From assembly GCA_045616125.1 (NCBI GenBank), contig JAZLGC010000055.1, forward strand, positions 5,095 to 69,094: a stretch of 64,000 nt of DNA, read 5' to 3'. This DNA comes from Treponema_I sp045616125. Lineage in GTDB: Bacteria > Spirochaetota > Spirochaetia > Treponematales > Treponemataceae. The notes under the pieces were generated by a model, which was given only the letters and a program-made list of their open reading frames with translations, did no database searches and was not told the origin of the DNA. Positions 1-6,266 of the stretch are shown here, in pieces. A program made the position numbers and the translations under genes. Positions within the stretch are counted from its first letter, which is position 1, and each line of letters opens with the position of its first letter.

Positions 1-893
1 TCTATTTCACGGCCGGTGCCGCTACCGTTTCCGCTTCCGTCTGCTGCAGGACGCAAAACCACGGCAGTGCGGGGCGTCATGGAAACCAGCCGGGCTATGG
101 CAGATCCGGTCTTCTTTTTTCCCAGAGACTCAAACCATTTTCCCAGGGTAATAATCGTCAGAATAGTGCCGGCGCCTTCAAAATAGTAGGTGCTTCCGAA
201 AATGCCGGTCATGTTCATGCCGTGATGGGCACCCGACGCAGTGTGGGCCATATGGGTCATCAGTGATGGATCAAGATATGCCTGCTCCAGTTTTACCAGA
301 GTAAGGACAAACGTTACCAGACTGTACAGGATACTGGCAGTGGCACCAAGCGCCACCAGGGCGTTCATGTTGGGGTGCAGCGCCTTAAGGCTTTTGAAAC
401 CGCTTTCAAAAATCACCCGGTTCACCCACACAATGGGAATCAGGCACAAAAGCTGCAAGAATGCCGATGCCATACTGGGAACCGATGCATTGAACATGGA
501 AAGATACATAAGAGGTACCAGAAAGATGATGCTCCAGATGAACCGCTTTTTCAGCGCCTTGGTCTGCTCGTCTGCAATATCGCCGTTCCCGCCAGAACTT
601 TCTATGCCGCAAGACCCGGCGGTACAAGCCTGGCCCGTGGTTCCTCCGTTATCCGTGGCGACATCGCTATTATTCAGAATCCCATATCCAGCCTTTTCTA
701 CCGCCTCTGTAATGGCGGCAACGGCAGCCGATTCCGTTTCAAACACAGATTCATCGTATTCTGCCTGCAGTTTATTGGCCAGAAGGTTTACGGAAACCGC
801 ATCAAGCCCTGCTATTTTTCGGGTTACCCGTTCAACGGTGCTGGAACAGGCGGCGCAGGTCATACCCGTAACGGTAAGCGTCAGTTTTTTCAT
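1..893 (-). CDS. copA: Copper-translocating P-type ATPase, N-terminal part (runs off window)
   Basis: The visible 297 residues are the N-terminal part of a P1B-type heavy-metal ATPase that exports Cu(I) across the cytoplasmic membrane. A heavy-metal-associated domain fills roughly residues 1-75, with the copper-binding GMTCAAC motif (Cys13 and Cys16). A linker and the first membrane segments follow (about residues 110-280), including a His/Met-rich loop around HMAHTASGAHHGMNM. The phosphorylation (DKTG) and ATP-binding domains lie beyond the left edge and cannot be checked. The ATG overlaps the stop of the upstream csoR-like gene by 4 nt (ATGA), so the two genes are co-transcribed and probably translationally coupled. 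Copper rather than another metal is inferred from the CxxC domain and the CsoR partner. Confidence 0.9.
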   Translation of the reverse strand, partial: MKKLTLTVTGMTCAACSSTVERVTRKIAGLDAVSVNLLANKLQAEYDESVFETESAAVAAITEAVEKAGYGILNNSDVATDNGGTTGQACTAGSCGIESSGGNGDIADEQTKALKKRFIWSIIFLVPLMYLSMFNASVPSMASAFLQLLCLIPIVWVNRVIFESGFKSLKALHPNMNALVALGATASILYSLVTFVLTLVKLEQAYLDPSLMTHMAHTASGAHHGMNMTGIFGSTYYFEGAGTILTIITLGKWFESLGKKKTGSAIARLVSMTPRTAVVLRPAADGSGNGSGTGREI

Positions 894-1162
894 TTTCCCA
901 GCTTCTCCAGAATGGCGTTTATTTCTGCAATTTTTGTGTCTTTTTCGCTGTCACAGCAGCAGTCCACAGCATCACGCACACAACCGCTGACGTGTGCTTG
1001 CAGTACCTGTGTGTTGGCTTTTCTCAGAATGGCATCCGTCGCCATCAGCTGATTTGAAATATCAATGCAATACCGGTCTTCTTCAATCATCTTGAGAATC
1101 CCGTCAAGCTGTCCCCTCGCTGTCTTTACCAGCCGGGTAATGGTTTCTTTGTCTGCTTTCAT
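890..1162 (-). CDS. csoR: CsoR-family copper-sensing transcriptional repressor
   Basis: This is a 90-residue all-helical repressor of the CsoR/RcnR (DUF156) family. The metal triad is visible as Cys32, His57 and Cys61; the spacing (25 and 4) matches the Cys-His-Cys set of copper-sensing CsoR. A CCC cluster at 68-70 is additional. Cu(I) binding is expected to release the repressor from its operator and switch on copA, which follows with a 4-nt overlap. The start chosen is MKADKETITRL, because an upstream in-frame start would add residues encoded inside the promoter and operator. No Shine-Dalgarno site precedes it; the -10 hexamer ends 7 nt upstream, so the message may be leaderless. Confidence 0.9.
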   Translation of the reverse strand: MKADKETITRLVKTARGQLDGILKMIEEDRYCIDISNQLMATDAILRKANTQVLQAHVSGCVRDAVDCCCDSEKDTKIAEINAILEKLGK

Positions 1163-1169
1163 AGTTATG

Positions 1170-1198
1170 AATATAACCCCACCCCTGGGGGGTGTCAA
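1170..1198 (-). promoter_or_regulatory. csoR-copA promoter with CsoR-type operator in the spacer
   Basis: On the minus strand a consensus -35 TTGACA (1198-1193) is followed after exactly 17 bp by TATATT (1175-1170). The spacer is almost entirely a G/C block with the inverted repeat ACCCC-TGG-GGGGT (1181-1193), typical of GC-rich CsoR operators. CsoR bound here would cover the -35/-10 spacer. The -10 hexamer ends 7 nt before the csoR ATG. Confidence 0.75.
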
Positions 1199-1483
1199 GA
1201 GGATTTCTGATGGCGAGGGCGTTCCCCCTGACGGGGTCGCTATGTTCCGGGTTCGCTATCCGCTCATTCCTCCGCGTTGCTCCGGAACGTGTTCGCGGCT
1301 CCGCCGCTCCACGCCCTGCACAGCGCTAACGCATCAGTCCCCACCGCAATTTCCGGCATTATGTGCTCGTTCCGGTGGAGTAGTTGCAGTTTCCCTGCAT
1401 TATGTTCTCTTTCCGGCTTTTTTCGTGTAAGTGTGCTGAAAATCCGTTCACAAATGATTCAAAACACCTTTTCTGCACCGCCG

Positions 1484-1521
1484 TTCCGGCTTTTTCGCTG
1501 TTTTTTCTTCAAAAGCCGGAA
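1484..1521. repeat. Perfect 11-bp inverted repeat
   Basis: TTCCGGCTTTT (1484-1494) and AAAAGCCGGAA (1511-1521) form a perfect stem around a 16-nt loop. No T-run follows on either strand, so it is not a classical terminator. Its half-site recurs as single copies elsewhere in the same intergenic stretch. Confidence 0.7.
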
Positions 1522-1713
1522 AAAAGCAGATCAGTGACAGACATGCCTGTTCTGCTAGTCTGAAGTCCTCTGACATCGTACGGATTATTTGAACAAAAAC
1601 GCCTTTTTCAGCCGGAAAACACTATACATTTTCAAATTTCTGCCATCCACCCTACGGATATAATTCCACCTTATCGTTTTTAAGCCGGAAATAGCCAGCC
1701 AATTTCCTTTCCC

Positions 1714-1741
1714 CTGACGTCAGCTTTTTTTGTGCTATCAT
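1714..1741 (+). promoter_or_regulatory. Putative promoter of mini-ORF/mmcQ-like gene
   Basis: CTGACG (1714-1719) and TATCAT (1736-1741) are separated by 16 bp. The -10 ends 6 nt before an ATG at 1748, which opens a 13-codon frame ending on the start of the MmcQ-like gene. Confidence 0.45.
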
Positions 1742-1747
1742 ACCCGT

Positions 1748-1789
1748 ATGACAAAAATCCGTTATGCACCCCAAAAGGAACTGGCATGA
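1748..1789 (+). CDS. Possible 13-aa leader peptide coupled to the MmcQ-like gene
   Basis: The frame reads MTKIRYAPQKELA and stops at TGA 1787-1789, which overlaps the ATG of the next gene (ATGA at 1786-1789). Its ATG lies 6 nt after a plausible -10 hexamer, so it would be a leaderless first cistron feeding ribosomes to the next start. No function is assigned. It may be chance, since a purine-rich site (AAAAGGAA, 1773-1780) could recruit ribosomes to the downstream ATG independently. Confidence 0.35.
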   Translation: MTKIRYAPQKELA

Positions 1790-2145
1790 ATTACCCCTGG
1801 ATTGACGACTATATGATGCAGAAAGCATCCGTCACAAAAGACTATCAGGCAGACTGGAACTGGGACCGCTACCTTCTGGGAAACAAACTGGTAGCCGCTG
1901 TCTGCTACGGCGAATCTCAGACCCCCGTATACCTGACCTTGAAGCTGCCGCCGGAAGAAGGAGAAATGCTCCGAGCCCTGCATGACGACATTCTTCCCGG
2001 CTACTACATGAACCACCAGCACTGGAACAGCATCCGCTGCGACGGGCAGGTTCCCGATGAACTGGTCCGCCAGATGCTTGATACGTCATATGACCTGATT
2101 CTGAAAAGCTTCAGCAGGAAAAAGCAGGCAGAACTGGCTCCGTAA
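1786..2145 (+). CDS. MmcQ/YjbR family protein
   Basis: The 119-residue protein matches the small MmcQ/YjbR (DUF419) fold by length and pattern: an N-terminal aromatic-rich helix, the PVYLTLKLPPEEGEMLR strand and turn, and the YYMNHQHWNSIRCDG segment with a C-terminal helix pair (DELVRQMLDTSYDLILKS). Members have a CyaY-like fold and are often annotated as possible DNA-binding proteins, but no firm cellular role is known. The start at 1786 is chosen because AAAAGGAA lies just upstream; a longer frame from 1732 has no site. It is probably monocistronic or paired with the following acetyltransferase gene. Confidence 0.7.
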   Translation: MNYPWIDDYMMQKASVTKDYQADWNWDRYLLGNKLVAAVCYGESQTPVYLTLKLPPEEGEMLRALHDDILPGYYMNHQHWNSIRCDGQVPDELVRQMLDTSYDLILKSFSRKKQAELAP

Positions 2146-2216
2146 AGCACCTCTTTAGTGACGGCGTACCGGGCCTGTGATAGTATACGGTAACGCTTTC
2201 AATGAGGGAAACAAAA

Positions 2217-2732
2217 ATGAACCTGAAACTCGTTCCGCTGACGGAAGCCTATAAACCGCAGCTTGAAGACATGATGGCAGAATGGATTGCTGCCGAAGGG
2301 CACACTTCGCCTTCTGCCATATTCAAAAACGATTATCACAACTTCGACTATTACGTAGAACACCTGGACTACAAACCGGGCGAAGAAGGCCATGTCCCTT
2401 CTACAACCCTCTTTGCCCTGGACGTGGACCGGAACATCTTTGTAGGCGCCATCAACATCCGCCACTACCTTAACGAAGGCCTTCTGGCAACCGGCGGCCA
2501 TATCGGAGACGGCATACGGCCTTCTGAACGGCGTAAGGGATTCGCTACGGAAATGATCCGACAGGGACTTGAAGTATGCCGCAATCTTGGCATAGACCGG
2601 GTACTGATGGTATGTCGTGCCGATAACGAAGGCAGCCGGAAAAGCATCATGAACAACGGCGGCGTAAAGGAAAACGAAGTCTGGGAAGAAGACGAGCAGA
2701 GCATGATGGAACGCTACTGGATCCAGCTGTAA
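2217..2732 (+). CDS. GNAT-family N-acetyltransferase
   Basis: This 171-residue protein has the acetyl-CoA-binding signature of the GNAT fold: HIGDGIRPSERRKGFATEMI contains the R/K-x-x-G-x-A pyrophosphate loop, followed by the typical LGIDRVLMVCRADNEGSRK strand and Asn/Ser helix, and a C-terminal ERYWIQL strand. It resembles broad-specificity single-domain acetyltransferases; the substrate cannot be told from sequence. The start at 2217 sits 8 nt after GAGGGA. An upstream ATG at 2202 would add five residues without a site of its own. An inverted repeat lies downstream. Confidence 0.8.
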   Translation: MNLKLVPLTEAYKPQLEDMMAEWIAAEGHTSPSAIFKNDYHNFDYYVEHLDYKPGEEGHVPSTTLFALDVDRNIFVGAINIRHYLNEGLLATGGHIGDGIRPSERRKGFATEMIRQGLEVCRNLGIDRVLMVCRADNEGSRKSIMNNGGVKENEVWEEDEQSMMERYWIQL

Positions 2733-2755
2733 GGGTAGGGCGGCAGTACGGTGTT

Positions 2756-2786
2756 TAATAATACTTCAGATACTGCAGTATTATTA
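2756..2786. repeat. 10-bp inverted repeat upstream of the binding-protein gene
   Basis: TAATAATACT (2756-2765) and AGTATTATTA (2777-2786) are exact reverse complements with an 11-nt spacer. It lies 24 nt after the acetyltransferase stop and about 20 nt before a TATACT hexamer near 2810. It could end the upstream transcript or, being A/T-rich with a two-turn half-site spacing, be an operator for the transporter promoter. Confidence 0.6.
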
Positions 2787-2876
2787 TAGACAGCAGTCAG
2801 GTTATCCCCTATACTTATTCTGTTCCTGCCGGAAGATGCAGGAATGGAGAAAGATACTCATAATTTGGAGACTGCT

Positions 2877-3824
2877 ATGAAAAAAACACTTGCGGTGCTT
2901 GCTGCTCTTACCGTACTCTGCGGATCAGTATTCGCAGGCGGAAAAAAAGACGACGGAAAAATCAAAATCGGTGTAATCCAGCTGGTTGAACACAGCGCAC
3001 TGGATGCCAACTACAAAGGCTTTGTAGACGGTCTGGCAGAAGCCGGATACGTAGACGGCCAGAATATCGTAATCAGTTACGACAATGCACAGGGTGAACA
3101 GGCCAACTGTGTAACCATCGCTCAGAAACTGATCAACAACCGTTCAGACCTGATTTTCGCCATTGCTACCCCTGCTGCCCAGGCTGTTGCCAACCTGACC
3201 AGCAATATCCCTGTTCTGATTTCTTCAGTAACTGACCCAGAATCAGCTAACCTGGTTAAATCAAATACTCTGCCGGGAACCAACGTAACCGGTACTTCTG
3301 ACCTTACTCCTTGTGCTGCTCAGATCCAGCTGCTGAAAAAACTGATTCCATCAGCTAAAACCGTAGCCATGCTGTACTGCTCAAGCGAACAGAACTCAAT
3401 TTTCCAGATTAACCTGGCAAAAGCTGAATGTGATGCTCAGGGCCTTAAATACATTGATGCAACCGTATCAAACAGCAACGAAATCCAGCAGGTAGTTCAG
3501 AGCCTGGTTGGTAAAGTTGATGCCATCTATGCTCCAACCGACAACATGATTGCAGCCGGTATGGCAACCGTTGCTCAGGTAGCCAACGAAAACGGCATTC
3601 CTACCATCTGTGGTGAAAGCGGTATGTGTCAGGCCGGTGGTTTTGCTACCTACGGTGTAGACTACTACGAACTGGGTAAACAGACTGCAGCCATGGCCGT
3701 TCGTATCCTGAAAGGTGAAGCAAAACCTGCTGAAATGCCTATCGAATACCTGGAAAAATGTACCTTCGAGTACAATGCAGAGACTGCTGCTAAGTTAGGT
3801 ATTACCATTCCTGCCGACCTTTAA
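2877..3824 (+). CDS. ABC transporter substrate-binding protein, TrpX-like (ABC_sub_bind family)
   Basis: The 315-residue exported protein begins with a clear signal peptide (MKKTLAVLAALTVLCGS, cleavage near VFA-GGKK). The mature part shows the type I periplasmic-binding fold of the ABC_sub_bind family: IKIGVIQLVEHSALDANYKG at the N-terminus, the FAIATPAAQAV segment, the ISSVTDPESANLV hinge and the GIPTICGESGMCQAGGFATYGVDYYELG C-terminal lobe. Family members bind tryptophan or related small ligands and pair with LivH-like permeases, as here. The start at 2877 follows GGAG at a good distance; an upstream frame from 2844 is rejected because it would bury the signal peptide. Codons are strongly biased, consistent with high expression. 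Confidence 0.88.
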   Translation: MKKTLAVLAALTVLCGSVFAGGKKDDGKIKIGVIQLVEHSALDANYKGFVDGLAEAGYVDGQNIVISYDNAQGEQANCVTIAQKLINNRSDLIFAIATPAAQAVANLTSNIPVLISSVTDPESANLVKSNTLPGTNVTGTSDLTPCAAQIQLLKKLIPSAKTVAMLYCSSEQNSIFQINLAKAECDAQGLKYIDATVSNSNEIQQVVQSLVGKVDAIYAPTDNMIAAGMATVAQVANENGIPTICGESGMCQAGGFATYGVDYYELGKQTAAMAVRILKGEAKPAEMPIEYLEKCTFEYNAETAAKLGITIPADL

Positions 3825-3830
3825 GTCGTC

Positions 3831-3885
3831 GGTCAACTGGAATCCCTTCCAGTTGACCTTACCGAGTTTTGTTTCACAAAACTCG
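3831..3885 (+). repeat. Two tandem perfect hairpins after the binding-protein gene
   Basis: Hairpin 1 pairs GGTCAACTGGAA (3831-3842) with TTCCAGTTGACC (3847-3858), 12 bp with a 4-nt loop. Hairpin 2 pairs CGAGTTTTG (3863-3871) with CAAAACTCG (3877-3885), 9 bp with a 5-nt loop. They start 6 nt after the stop codon and precede a terminator, an arrangement expected to block 3' exonucleases and protect the binding-protein message. Confidence 0.75.
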
Positions 3886-3895
3886 CATACGTATT

Positions 3896-3922
3896 ATCCG
3901 CCGTCCATGGCGGATTTTTTTT
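3896..3922 (+). terminator. Rho-independent terminator after the binding-protein gene
   Basis: ATCCGCC (3896-3902) pairs with GGCGGAT (3909-3915) around a 6-nt loop, followed directly by a run of T. It would separate most binding-protein transcripts from the permease and ATPase genes. Confidence 0.85.
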
Positions 3923-4275
3923 AGCTATGACGGGCGGCAGCCCGAATGTGCTTTTCAGTTCCCTTTTTCTACTGGAGTGGTTGATGCCCATCCCAAAAAT
4001 GACAGGTTATCACATTCAAATCCAACTATTTGTAGCGAGAGTGTGACGTTTCTTCCTGTTTCTATCAATATTTGTGGATTTTTGGGCACTTCTGTCTCAC
4101 CACATATCAACAGAAACTGACTGAGTGAGAGCGCAATACGTAAAATGGCACACTTAACCTCCCTTCTCCAGTTAACAGGTGTGACAGAGAAAAAACTAAC
4201 TTCCCTTTTATCAATACTAAAAATCTTTATAAATACTTCATTCTTTTACAGATTAGCTGTATACTATCCCCCATT
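3923..4275 (+). other. Gene-free spacer between binding protein and permease
   Basis: These 350 nt contain no supported coding sequence. The frames at 3869-4120 and 4145-4336 lack ribosome binding sites, overlap hairpins or the permease, and have no recognisable composition. The last 20 nt hold a promoter-like TATACT. Confidence 0.5.
4237..4265 (+). promoter_or_regulatory. Putative internal promoter for permease-ATPase genes
   Basis: TATACT at 4260-4265 has a weak -35 (TTCATT) 17 bp upstream. It ends 10 nt before the permease ATG, which has no Shine-Dalgarno site, so the 5' leader would be only a few nucleotides. Confidence 0.45.
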
Positions 4276-5187
4276 ATGGGAATCTTACTTGCTATTGAAG
4301 GGGCAGTTTCTCAGGGTGTTCTCTGGGGCATCATGACACTGGGCCTCTATCTTACTTTCAGAATTCTTGATATGGCAGACCTTACTGTAGACGGTAGTTT
4401 TGCTACCGGTGGTGCCGTAACTGCTGTTCTTATTGTTCATGGGGTAGATCCCATGGTTTCGCTGCTGGTTGTTTTTGCTGCAGGTATGTTCTGCGGTCTT
4501 TGTACCGGCCTTCTGCACACCAAATTAAAAATCAACATTCTGCTGTCGTCCATTCTGACCCAGATTGCGCTGTATTCCATCAATATCCGCATTATGGGCC
4601 GTGCAAATACTCCACTTATCGGTGTTAAGACTATCATGTCATTCTGTATGAAAAACATGCACATGACATCAACGGTGGCTTCACTCTTTGTCGGAGCCAT
4701 TTTTGCCGTAATTCTCATTGCCCTGCTGTACTGGTTCTTCGGTACGGAACTGGGATCTGCCATCCGTGCAACCGGTGCCAACCAGCGTATGGCTACTGCC
4801 ATGGGTATCAACACCGATAACCTTAAAATGCTGGGACTCATGATTTCCAACGGTCTTGTTGCCCTTTCCGGTGCACTTGTTGCCCAGAGTCAGGGATATG
4901 CAGATGTCGGCATGGGAACCGGTACCATCGTTATCGGTCTTGCATCAGTTATTATCGGCGAAGTTATTTTCGGTAACCGGTTCGGTTTCTGGTGGATTCT
5001 GCTTTCTGCCCTTTTAGGGTCTGTTGTGTATCGTATTATCATTGCAGTTGTTCTGCAGCTTGGTCTTAAATCAACAGATATGAAACTGTTTACCGCCATT
5101 ATCGTAGCCATCGCACTTTCTATGCCGGTTATCAAGGAACGTTCTGCCCGGCATAAGCGCATTGCTGAACAGGGAGCAGAAAAATGA
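4276..5187 (+). CDS. ABC transporter permease, LivH/TrpY-like
   Basis: The 303-residue membrane protein belongs to the BPD_transp_2 (LivH/RbsC-type) permease superfamily. Its N-terminal GAVSQGVLWGIMTLGLYLTFRILD and ADLTVDGSF segments are typical of permeases that partner ABC_sub_bind proteins. Eight or nine hydrophobic segments are visible, and the cytoplasmic coupling region is near GSAIRATGANQRMATAMGIN. It forms the inner-membrane channel for the ligand bound by the TrpX-like protein. The ATG at 4276 is chosen because the conserved N-terminus starts there; no ribosome binding site is seen. It overlaps the ATPase start by 4 nt (ATGA). Confidence 0.88.
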   Translation: MGILLAIEGAVSQGVLWGIMTLGLYLTFRILDMADLTVDGSFATGGAVTAVLIVHGVDPMVSLLVVFAAGMFCGLCTGLLHTKLKINILLSSILTQIALYSINIRIMGRANTPLIGVKTIMSFCMKNMHMTSTVASLFVGAIFAVILIALLYWFFGTELGSAIRATGANQRMATAMGINTDNLKMLGLMISNGLVALSGALVAQSQGYADVGMGTGTIVIGLASVIIGEVIFGNRFGFWWILLSALLGSVVYRIIIAVVLQLGLKSTDMKLFTAIIVAIALSMPVIKERSARHKRIAEQGAEK

Positions 5188-5981
5188 TCAAAATTACCAA
5201 TATTACTAAAACATTCAACCCTGGTACCATTACTGAAAAACGTGCCATCAATGGCATTGATCTGGAACTTGATGACGGAGACTTTGTTACGGTTATCGGT
5301 GGTAACGGTGCGGGTAAATCAACCCTGCTGAACCTGATTGCGGGTGTTCATATGCCTGATACCGGAGCTATTGTACTTGACGGCGAAAACCTGACAAATA
5401 AACCGGAATTTTTCCGTGCAAAGTATCTGGGTCGTGTTTTCCAGGATCCTATGATGGGAACTGCTGCAACCATGCAGATTGAAGAAAACCTTGCTATGGC
5501 CATGCGTCGTGGTAAGCGCCGTACCCTGAAATGGGGGATTCAGAATTCAGAACGGGAACTGTATCGTGAAAAACTGGCACTTCTGGATCTTGGTCTTGAA
5601 AACCGCATGCAGAGCAAAGTAGGCCTGTTGTCAGGCGGTCAGCGTCAGGCTCTGACCCTGCTTATGGCAACCCTGCAGAAGCCAAAACTGCTGCTTCTTG
5701 ATGAACATACTGCAGCTCTTGACCCTAAAACTGCCCGCAAGGTACTTGATTTAACAGAAGAATTCATTGCCCGCGACCATCTGACTGCTTTTATGGTTAC
5801 CCATAACATGAAGGATGCCATCAAATATGGTAACCGTCTGATTATGATGATGGACGGAAAAATCATTTATGATGTTAAGGGCGAAGAAAAGAAAAATCTG
5901 AAAGTGGAAGACCTGCTGGCAAAATTCGGTCAGGTAGGTGGAGATGCAACTGCCAACGATAGAATGTTGCTGACCAATTGA
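5184..5981 (+). CDS. ABC transporter ATP-binding protein, TrpZ-like
   Basis: This 265-residue nucleotide-binding subunit energises the TrpX/Y-like system. Walker A is GGNGAGKST (residues 39-47), the Q-loop region is VFQDPMMGTAATMQIEENLA, the ABC signature is LLSGGQRQAL, Walker B is LLLLDEHTAALDP (a His after the catalytic Glu, common in this subfamily) and the switch His is in MVTHNMKDA. The length is normal. It is the last gene of the transporter unit; the sigma70-like promoter of the next gene begins within 10 nt of its stop. Confidence 0.9.
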   Translation: MIKITNITKTFNPGTITEKRAINGIDLELDDGDFVTVIGGNGAGKSTLLNLIAGVHMPDTGAIVLDGENLTNKPEFFRAKYLGRVFQDPMMGTAATMQIEENLAMAMRRGKRRTLKWGIQNSERELYREKLALLDLGLENRMQSKVGLLSGGQRQALTLLMATLQKPKLLLLDEHTAALDPKTARKVLDLTEEFIARDHLTAFMVTHNMKDAIKYGNRLIMMMDGKIIYDVKGEEKKNLKVEDLLAKFGQVGGDATANDRMLLTN

Positions 5982-5988
5982 TATGCTA

Positions 5989-6017
5989 TTGACGCATTAG
6001 TCGTTTTTGCATAGAAT
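5989..6017 (+). promoter_or_regulatory. Strong sigma70-type promoter for the 29-aa basic protein
   Basis: TTGACG (5989-5994) and TAGAAT (6012-6017) are separated by exactly 17 bp. Transcription would start near 6024, giving a short leader carrying the AAGGAG site (6033-6038) for the GTG start at 6046. Confidence 0.75.
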
Positions 6018-6045
6018 ATCCTAAGTTTTTTTAAGGAGTGCTATA

Positions 6046-6135
6046 GTGCCCTGTGGTAAGAAAAGAAAGCGTCAGAAGATCGCTACTCACAAGCGTAAGA
6101 AGATGCTTAGAAGAAATCGGCATAAGAGTAAGTAA
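6046..6135 (+). CDS. AURKAIP1/COX24-domain small basic protein (29 aa)
   Basis: A GTG start 7 nt after AAGGAG opens a 29-residue protein in which about half the residues are Lys or Arg; its core is KKRKRQKIATHKRKK, then MLRRNRHKSK. This is the pattern of AURKAIP1/COX24-domain mini-proteins found in spirochaetes and Bacteroidetes. By analogy with mitochondrial mS38 and the mycobacterial bS22 mini-protein it is probably a small ribosomal subunit protein lying on rRNA. It has its own promoter and terminator, so it is transcribed as an independent short mRNA. The ribosomal role is inferred from family resemblance. Confidence 0.8.
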   Translation: MPCGKKRKRQKIATHKRKKMLRRNRHKSK

Positions 6136-6191
6136 GTAACATACCCGGAGCACTGTTCCGCGTGTGAGCTTGTGACTATGCTTAGTAAATG

Positions 6192-6238
6192 GCCGCAGAT
6201 TTGGTTGTTACATACGACTCAAACTGCGGCTTTTTTTT
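6192..6238 (+). terminator. Rho-independent terminator
   Basis: GCCGCAG (6192-6198) pairs with CTGCGGC (6224-6230), extended inward by TTTG/CAAA after a bulged A, and is followed by eight T residues. It ends the small basic protein transcript. The 56 nt between that gene's stop and the stem show nothing recognisable. Confidence 0.85.
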
Positions 6239-6266
6239 ACTCTCAGCACCTTAGCGTTATTTTGAT

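Larger units (their letters stand above)
1199..1747. other. Intergenic stretch without a convincing gene
   Basis: No coding region is supported here. Open frames have spirochaete-atypical, Ser/Pro/Cys-rich translations and no ribosome binding sites. The first half (about 1210-1400) is a C/G-rich block with phrases such as CGCTCATTCCTCCGCG, which looks like an interspersed repeat. The second half carries several copies, in both orientations, of an AAGCCGGAAA-like decamer (near 1408, 1485, 1513, 1608 and 1683). Confidence 0.5.

Noticed and set aside
1277..1537. Protein-coding gene in the 1.2-1.7 kb gap
   Set aside because: The frame has Ser/Cys/Pro-rich, low-information translation, no ribosome binding site and overlaps a perfect hairpin; it looks like repeat DNA read in an open frame.
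3869..4336. Two short genes between the binding protein and the permease
   Set aside because: One frame starts inside a hairpin and crosses a terminator; the other runs 60 nt into the permease. Neither has a start site or recognisable product.
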